Source: Wyeomyia smithii (lineage: Eukaryota > Arthropoda > Insecta > Diptera > Culicidae). From it: 64,000 bases of DNA. Below are positions 60,065-64,000 of this stretch, piece by piece. Under the pieces are notes generated by a model. The model was not told the DNA's origin. It was given only the letters and a program-made list of their open reading frames with translations, and did not search any database. Where the stretch lies: contig NC_073695.1 of assembly GCF_029784165.1 (NCBI RefSeq), forward strand, positions 232,812,380 through 232,876,379. Direction: 5' to 3'. Both the position numbers and the translations under genes were made by a program. Numbering within the stretch: position 1 is the stretch's first letter; every line of letters begins with the position of its first letter.

Positions 60065-61765
60065 CATTGTTGTAACCAGTGCCGGCTATAGAGGTAAACG
60101 TCATCTGGAGCAAAAAGACATTAAATTAGTTAACCCCAATTGAGTGTATTCCCAAACCTATTCCAAGAAGTACATTGACATAAGACAGGCTGTCGTATTC
60201 TACGTTAACACTGCGGTCTTGTCTAATAAACAACCTCTTCAACTTTTCGGGATGTGTTCGTACCTGTTTTGCTCCCGAAGAAAACGGAAAAGAAGGCAGA
60301 ATTCGATTAATGCCCAGCTTTGTAAAAACCAAAACCAACCGTCCTTTTGAGGACAAGCACATATTTTCAATTAAAGCAGTAACAATAACATTTTACCTCT
60401 AATTAAAATTTAAAATTTTACATAGCGTTTTCATCGATCAGAACTCAGGTTTAACACTCAAACTAAGCCATCGTGAAACAACAAATCGCCCTGCTAGGGG
60501 TGGTGAGTTGGGATTTTCCTTTAAATACCGTTCCGATAAGGTATGTGATTCTTGTGGCTTTCTTTTCCATTCTCCGTCCGGGGGCCGCTAGCTGGTGATT
60601 GCGGAGTTTGCTAACATACTTTATGCTTCTAACGATTTGAATATGTCGAACACGTTTGGAGTTGTGGTGGTGGCAGAAATTGCGTGGTGATCGAGGAGGG
60701 GTTGTGCGATCGGCAAACATTTATTTAGAAAGAAGAAAGCAAAAAGAGAGCCGCAAAATGAGCACGTGAGAATGGAATGTGGAAGTTTTTGAAGTTGAGC
60801 ATGGGTTTCTCCAGTAGTTGCGCGCCGCCGCGGTTGGTTTCGGGGGTTGGTGGGTTGTTGTGAAAGAGCCAGTTTTGCCTTAACCCGGCCCGGTTGGTTG
60901 CTATCGTTAGCTTCGCTCTGTCCCGTCTCACACGATCGATTCGAATGTACACCGGGATGGAGTGGCTGTTGAATGTTTCCACCGGTTCTCTAACATTTTG
61001 CACGGGCAACGAATTGATCACCGTTTAAAAGTAAAATAGGAAACAAGCTTAGCAATTTGCACGATGCTGTTTGAGAGTTAATCCTCTTAAATAAATTAAC
61101 GATTAAAAGTTTTTTTTCAATACGGTTTTTGGAAACCCTACTCTGATGAAGTCGTTCAGGCAATAGGGACAATCAGATCAAGTTAAACATAAGCAGGTTG
61201 TAAACTACAAGCACTTTCCTTCCGGCAAGGGGTGAAAAAATAAGGATAATTACAATTTCCAGTCATATTTCCAAGCAGTATTCCTCCGGCCAATGGATGG
61301 CTTATTACCGTTTAAACGAGACACCTAGCTGCCGGTGTTATTGAGCTGTCAATCAATGGTGGGCTCCGACAAGGTGTCATTCATTAGTGAGTTGTAATTT
61401 TATGCTCTTGTATTTTCGCCACAGACAACACCAATATTCCAGTTGCCAGCAGAGATAAATATCAAGCTAATTGGTAAAAATGCCCTTCTTGAACAACAAG
61501 AGGCAATTTTTTTTTGTTCAGCTGCGCAATTCTTGTTTGCCAGTAATTAATTGACGTACTAATTTGAAGTCGTGCGTGTTTGTGGGACGAAAATGCAATA
61601 TTTAAATCAATAGCTATTATTGTCAGCTGCCGATTGCAGCTACCGTTTACCTTCCAAATAAAGTCTGCATATATTTTTAGATTTCCATTTCTATCCATAA
61701 CATGTTTTTTCTTGCTAATTAAATGGAATTAATAATTTTATATACCGTATTTTCTTCCTACGCAG
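60065..61765. other. Intronic sequence immediately upstream of the first visible InR exon
   Basis: 60490-61020 is G+C-richer and open on the minus strand in two adjacent frames (60463-60720 and 60725-61021), which show no recognisable domain and are probably incidental. The rest is AT-rich. It ends with a pyrimidine-rich stretch (TTTTCTTCCTACGCAG) that is the 3' splice site of the InR exon at 61766. Confidence 0.5.
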
Positions 61766-61937
61766 GATAATCAAAAGGAAAATGCTTGCCCGATCTGTCC
61801 AACGGAAACCAGCCTGGTGCTGCCGGATGGAACGAACCTAACTCAGCGATGCCCAATAGCTCCAACCAAAGGACTGGTTCCACATCACAAGGAACATCGG
61901 AAGACGCTCTGCTGGAATGCCAATCACTGCCAAAATA
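61766..61937 (+). CDS. InR: Insulin receptor, exon encoding the start of the cysteine-rich region
   Basis: 172 bp between the acceptor TTCTTCCTACGCAG and the donor ATA|GTAAGT, entering in phase 0 and leaving in phase 1. The protein starts DNQKENACPICPTE and ends with CWNANHCQN. In the receptor family this corresponds to the L1/cysteine-rich junction, where Cys-Pro and a Trp-x-x-x-His-Cys motif open the furin-like region of the hormone-binding alpha subunit. Five cysteines and one Asn-Leu-Thr glycosylation site are visible. The preceding signal-peptide and L1 exons are not recognised in the window. Reading through the donor would reach several in-frame stops only after about 300 bp, so an open frame alone would overextend the exon. 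Confidence 0.88.
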
Positions 61938-62608
61938 GTAAGTATAGAGATCAATCAACCCTTCTCTCGGTGCGTTGTTATCCGTTGTTATCAGCGTGGA
62001 CCGCTAAAATCTTTTTGGTACGTTTGGTATGCCTCTCATTGCTGAGAAATCGGGCTCGAACTGGTGTAATTCCGACGGAAATAATTGCTATTCAAAGAGC
62101 AATTGTTGAATTGGACATCGTTTCCGATTGTATTGATATTGAGCTGCGAGGGAATACTCTGTGGATAGTTGGTTTATATTGCAAAGTTCAAGTACCCAAC
62201 TGGAGAGTTTTTACTTTGGAGTGGGTTCTCAAATGGAGTTGCGGGAAGCTTTAACTAGAGATTGCCAGTTTTACAAGGTCAGCTATCTATTTCAATAATC
62301 GTCCAATTTAATAATTTAATTGATTTTTCAGTAAGATTATTGACAAAAAGTTGGTTAGCGTACTTTATCAGGAGTTTTAAACTGTTGATATATGTAGCAA
62401 TTAGTGAATTGTTATGTCCTTCGCAAGAATTGTTATCTTACTTTTATGAAGTTGTAAATCCCGTCGGTTGAGTTTTATGAATTTTAAAAATATAGGTATG
62501 CTCATATGTGTATATGAAACAACGCACCAGCTGCTTTCAAATCATCCTTCCAAGCCCTTCCGATAAAATTTATTGACATGCGTTCTTTTGCTTTTTTTTT
62601 CTCCACAG

Positions 62609-63094
62609 AATGCCACGACACCTGCCCAAACAAGTCGTGCACCGTGACCGGCGAGTGCTGCGACGAAACGTGCCTCGGTAGCTGCACCGGCCGGAACGGG
62701 TCCAACTGTTCCGTCTGTCGACATCTGAGCATCGATCCGGCCGGCCGGCGGCAGTGCGTGACCAAGTGTCCGGAGGGTATGTTCGTCTACCACAGCCGCT
62801 GCATAACGGCCGACCAGTGCTACACCATCAAGAAGCCCATCTCGCTGGACTCGAATCAGGATTTGCCGCAGTATCCGTACATTCCGCACAACGAAACGTG
62901 CATCATGGAGTGTCCGGCCGATCACGAGCTGCAGATAGTAAACGACAAAAGGCGCTGCAAGAAGTGTGACAAGGGAGCCTGTCCGAAGCGCTGCGGTGGG
63001 GGTAATATCGATAACATACAAAGCGCTCAGTCGCTAAAAGGATGCGAGATTATCGAAGGATCCTTGGAAATACAGCTGAGAAGTCGTGGGGGAG
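62609..63094 (+). CDS. InR: Insulin receptor, furin-like cysteine-rich exon
   Basis: 486 bp after a strong polypyrimidine tract and CCACAG. It enters in phase 1 and leaves in phase 1 at GGAG|GTTAGT. About 162 residues carry 20 cysteines in the furin-like pattern (CHDTCPNKSC, GECCDETCLGSC, CRHLSIDPAGRRQC, CIMECPADHE). This domain lies between the two leucine-rich L domains of the extracellular alpha subunit and contributes to insulin-like peptide binding. The exon ends in LKGCEIIEGSLEIQL, the first strand of the L2 domain. The intron before it is 671 bp and the one after is 66 bp. High G/C at third positions contrasts with the AT-rich surroundings. Confidence 0.96.
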
Positions 63095-63160
63095 GTTAGT
63101 CAAATCGAAAAAAAAAAAATCTTCATGAATAACAATGCAAAATTTGTTTTTTTTCTGCAG

Positions 63161-63308
63161 AAAACATAGTCAAAGAGTTGGAGAAATTTCTTAGTAGCAT
63201 CACGGAAATCACGGGCTATCTGAAAGTTGTGCGGTCCTATCCACTGCTTTCGTTAGGATTCCTGAAAAAGCTTAGGATAATTCACGGAACGCATGCAAAA
63301 ATTTCAAA
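63161..63308 (+). CDS. InR: Insulin receptor, L2 domain exon
   Basis: 148 bp between TTTTTTCTGCAG and the donor CAAA|GTTAGT, entering in phase 1 and leaving in phase 2. The protein (ENIVKELEKFLSSITEITGY, then LKVVRSYPLLSLGFLKKLR) is the beginning of the second receptor L domain, with its regular Leu/Ile repeats. L2 forms part of the alpha-subunit ligand-binding surface. Flanking introns are very short (66 and 61 bp), normal for insects. Confidence 0.94.
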
Positions 63309-63369
63309 GTTAGTATTCTGTAGACTGTTGTCTTGTTTACGCAGTATTAATCCTTTGTTTCCATTCTAG

Positions 63370-64000
63370 TTCAAGTTTGTACATAGTGGAGAACCAGAAT
63401 CTGCAGGAACTGTTCGATCGTAATGTGACCATCCGCGAAGGAAAGTTGTTTTTCTATAACAACCCGATGCTGTGTGTGGGAAAAATTCGTGAACTGAAGG
63501 CTGTCAATCCGAAGATCGAAATCGAGAACGAGGCTCAGCTGGCGGCAAACAACGGAGATCGGGCTGCTTGCGAAATTACCGAGCTGGACACTAGCTTGAA
63601 GTCGGTTTCAGCCGAGACGGCCATCATCCAATGGGCACCGTTTACACAGTTGGCAGACATCCGACAGTTGCTGGGGTACGTTATCTACTACATCGAGGCG
63701 CCGTTCCAGAATGTAACATTTTTCGACGGAAGAGATGCATGCAACACGGAAGGTTGGAGGCTGGACGATATCAGCGAGTTTAACACGGAAAACTATACGA
63801 GCAAGATCCTAACGCAGCTCAAACCTTACACGCAGTATGCTTACTATGTGAAGACTTACACGCTAGCTTCCGAGGGACTGGGAGGTCAAAGCAGGATTAA
63901 GTATTTCATTACGGCACCCGGTACCCCAGCCGTTGTGAGGGATGTGGATGTCGAAGTTTTTCCAAATGAGGACATGCTGGTAAGTTTCCGCTGGGAGCGT
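63370..64000 (+). CDS. InR: Insulin receptor, end of L2 and fibronectin-III exon, runs off the window
   Basis: Starts after CATTCTAG; its first base completes an Asn codon with the previous exon. It encodes the end of L2 (SSLYIVENQNLQELFD, LFFYNNPMLC) and then a first fibronectin type III domain from about residue 75 of the exon (SAETAIIQWAPF, LLGYVIYYIEAP, TQYAYYVKTYTL). A second begins near APGTPAVVRDV. Asn-x-Ser/Thr sites occur (for example NVT, NYT). The frame is open to the last base, so the transmembrane and tyrosine-kinase parts lie beyond the window. GTAAGT at 63980-63985 resembles a donor, but the reading continues as good FN3 sequence (VSFRWER). Confidence 0.94.

Noticed and set aside
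60463..61021. Two adjacent minus-strand frames of 85 and 98 codons in a G+C-rich patch
   Set aside because: No domain, no splice logic linking them, and located in the intron just upstream of an InR exon on the other strand.
62542..63021. 159-codon minus-strand frame opposite the InR cysteine-rich exon
   Set aside because: Antisense shadow of a G/C-rich coding exon; the + strand has clear homology, splice sites and cysteine pattern.

Overview
The window looks like nuclear DNA of a dipteran, most likely a mosquito. The inference rests on the only host gene recognised, an insect-type insulin receptor (InR) on the + strand at the right end (61766-64000), and on the transposon content: Ty3/gypsy-type LTR elements, an errantivirus, tRNA-derived SINEs and many short inverted-repeat elements. 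No rRNA, tRNA gene, CRISPR array or bacterial-style operon is visible. Species cannot be decided from the sequence.

Layout. 1-1112 is unassigned flank. 1113-18445 is a minus-strand Ty3/gypsy LTR retrotransposon with 377-bp LTRs, a tRNA-Leu primer site and broken protease, RT, RNase H and integrase frames. It holds a 6-kb inverted-repeat insertion (11075-17111, flanked by a 13-bp direct repeat), which itself holds a pogo-like element that holds an hAT MITE, plus two more inverted-repeat elements. 18446-20349 is unassigned. 20350-28150 is a tRNA-type SINE with four internal tandem units, split by a minus-strand errantivirus (20827-27769) that keeps LTRs, primer site, protease, RT, RNase H, integrase and env remnants.

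28151-57750 has no gene I can support. It carries a foldback element with four evenly spaced AAGATGGCGG sites, a (TA)n tract, a second copy of a CGCGTAAA-rich MITE, hAT, Harbinger-like and TA-flanked MITEs, a three-part inverted cluster at 47.2-48.9 kb, A-rich CTAGAAAATCT blocks, and a ~68-bp minisatellite of about 23 units (55705-57750) interrupted by a SINE. 57751-61765 includes a strong core promoter (TATA, Inr and DPE in register) at 59183-59247 and an inverted-repeat element. 61766-64000 has four InR exons encoding the cysteine-rich region, the L2 domain and the first fibronectin-III region; the frame is open at the window end.

How it fits together. The first visible InR exon starts in phase 0 with the cysteine-rich region, so exons for the signal peptide and L1 domain must lie upstream. 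None was recognised in 61.7 kb. The simplest reading is that most or all of 1-61765 is one very large, transposon-filled InR intron; this is an inference.

The observations most worth following are: (1) a dispersed repeat in which a GACGTAG/TACGTC palindrome lies about 345 bp upstream of a TATA-type motif in two copies, one with a near-ideal promoter, and in a third copy apparently split by an insertion; (2) four consensus YY1/Pho-type sites at an exact 18-bp period inside a foldback transposon; (3) ~1% divergence between the LTRs of a retrotransposon whose interior is heavily decayed; (4) a SINE family with a variable number of internal tandem units.
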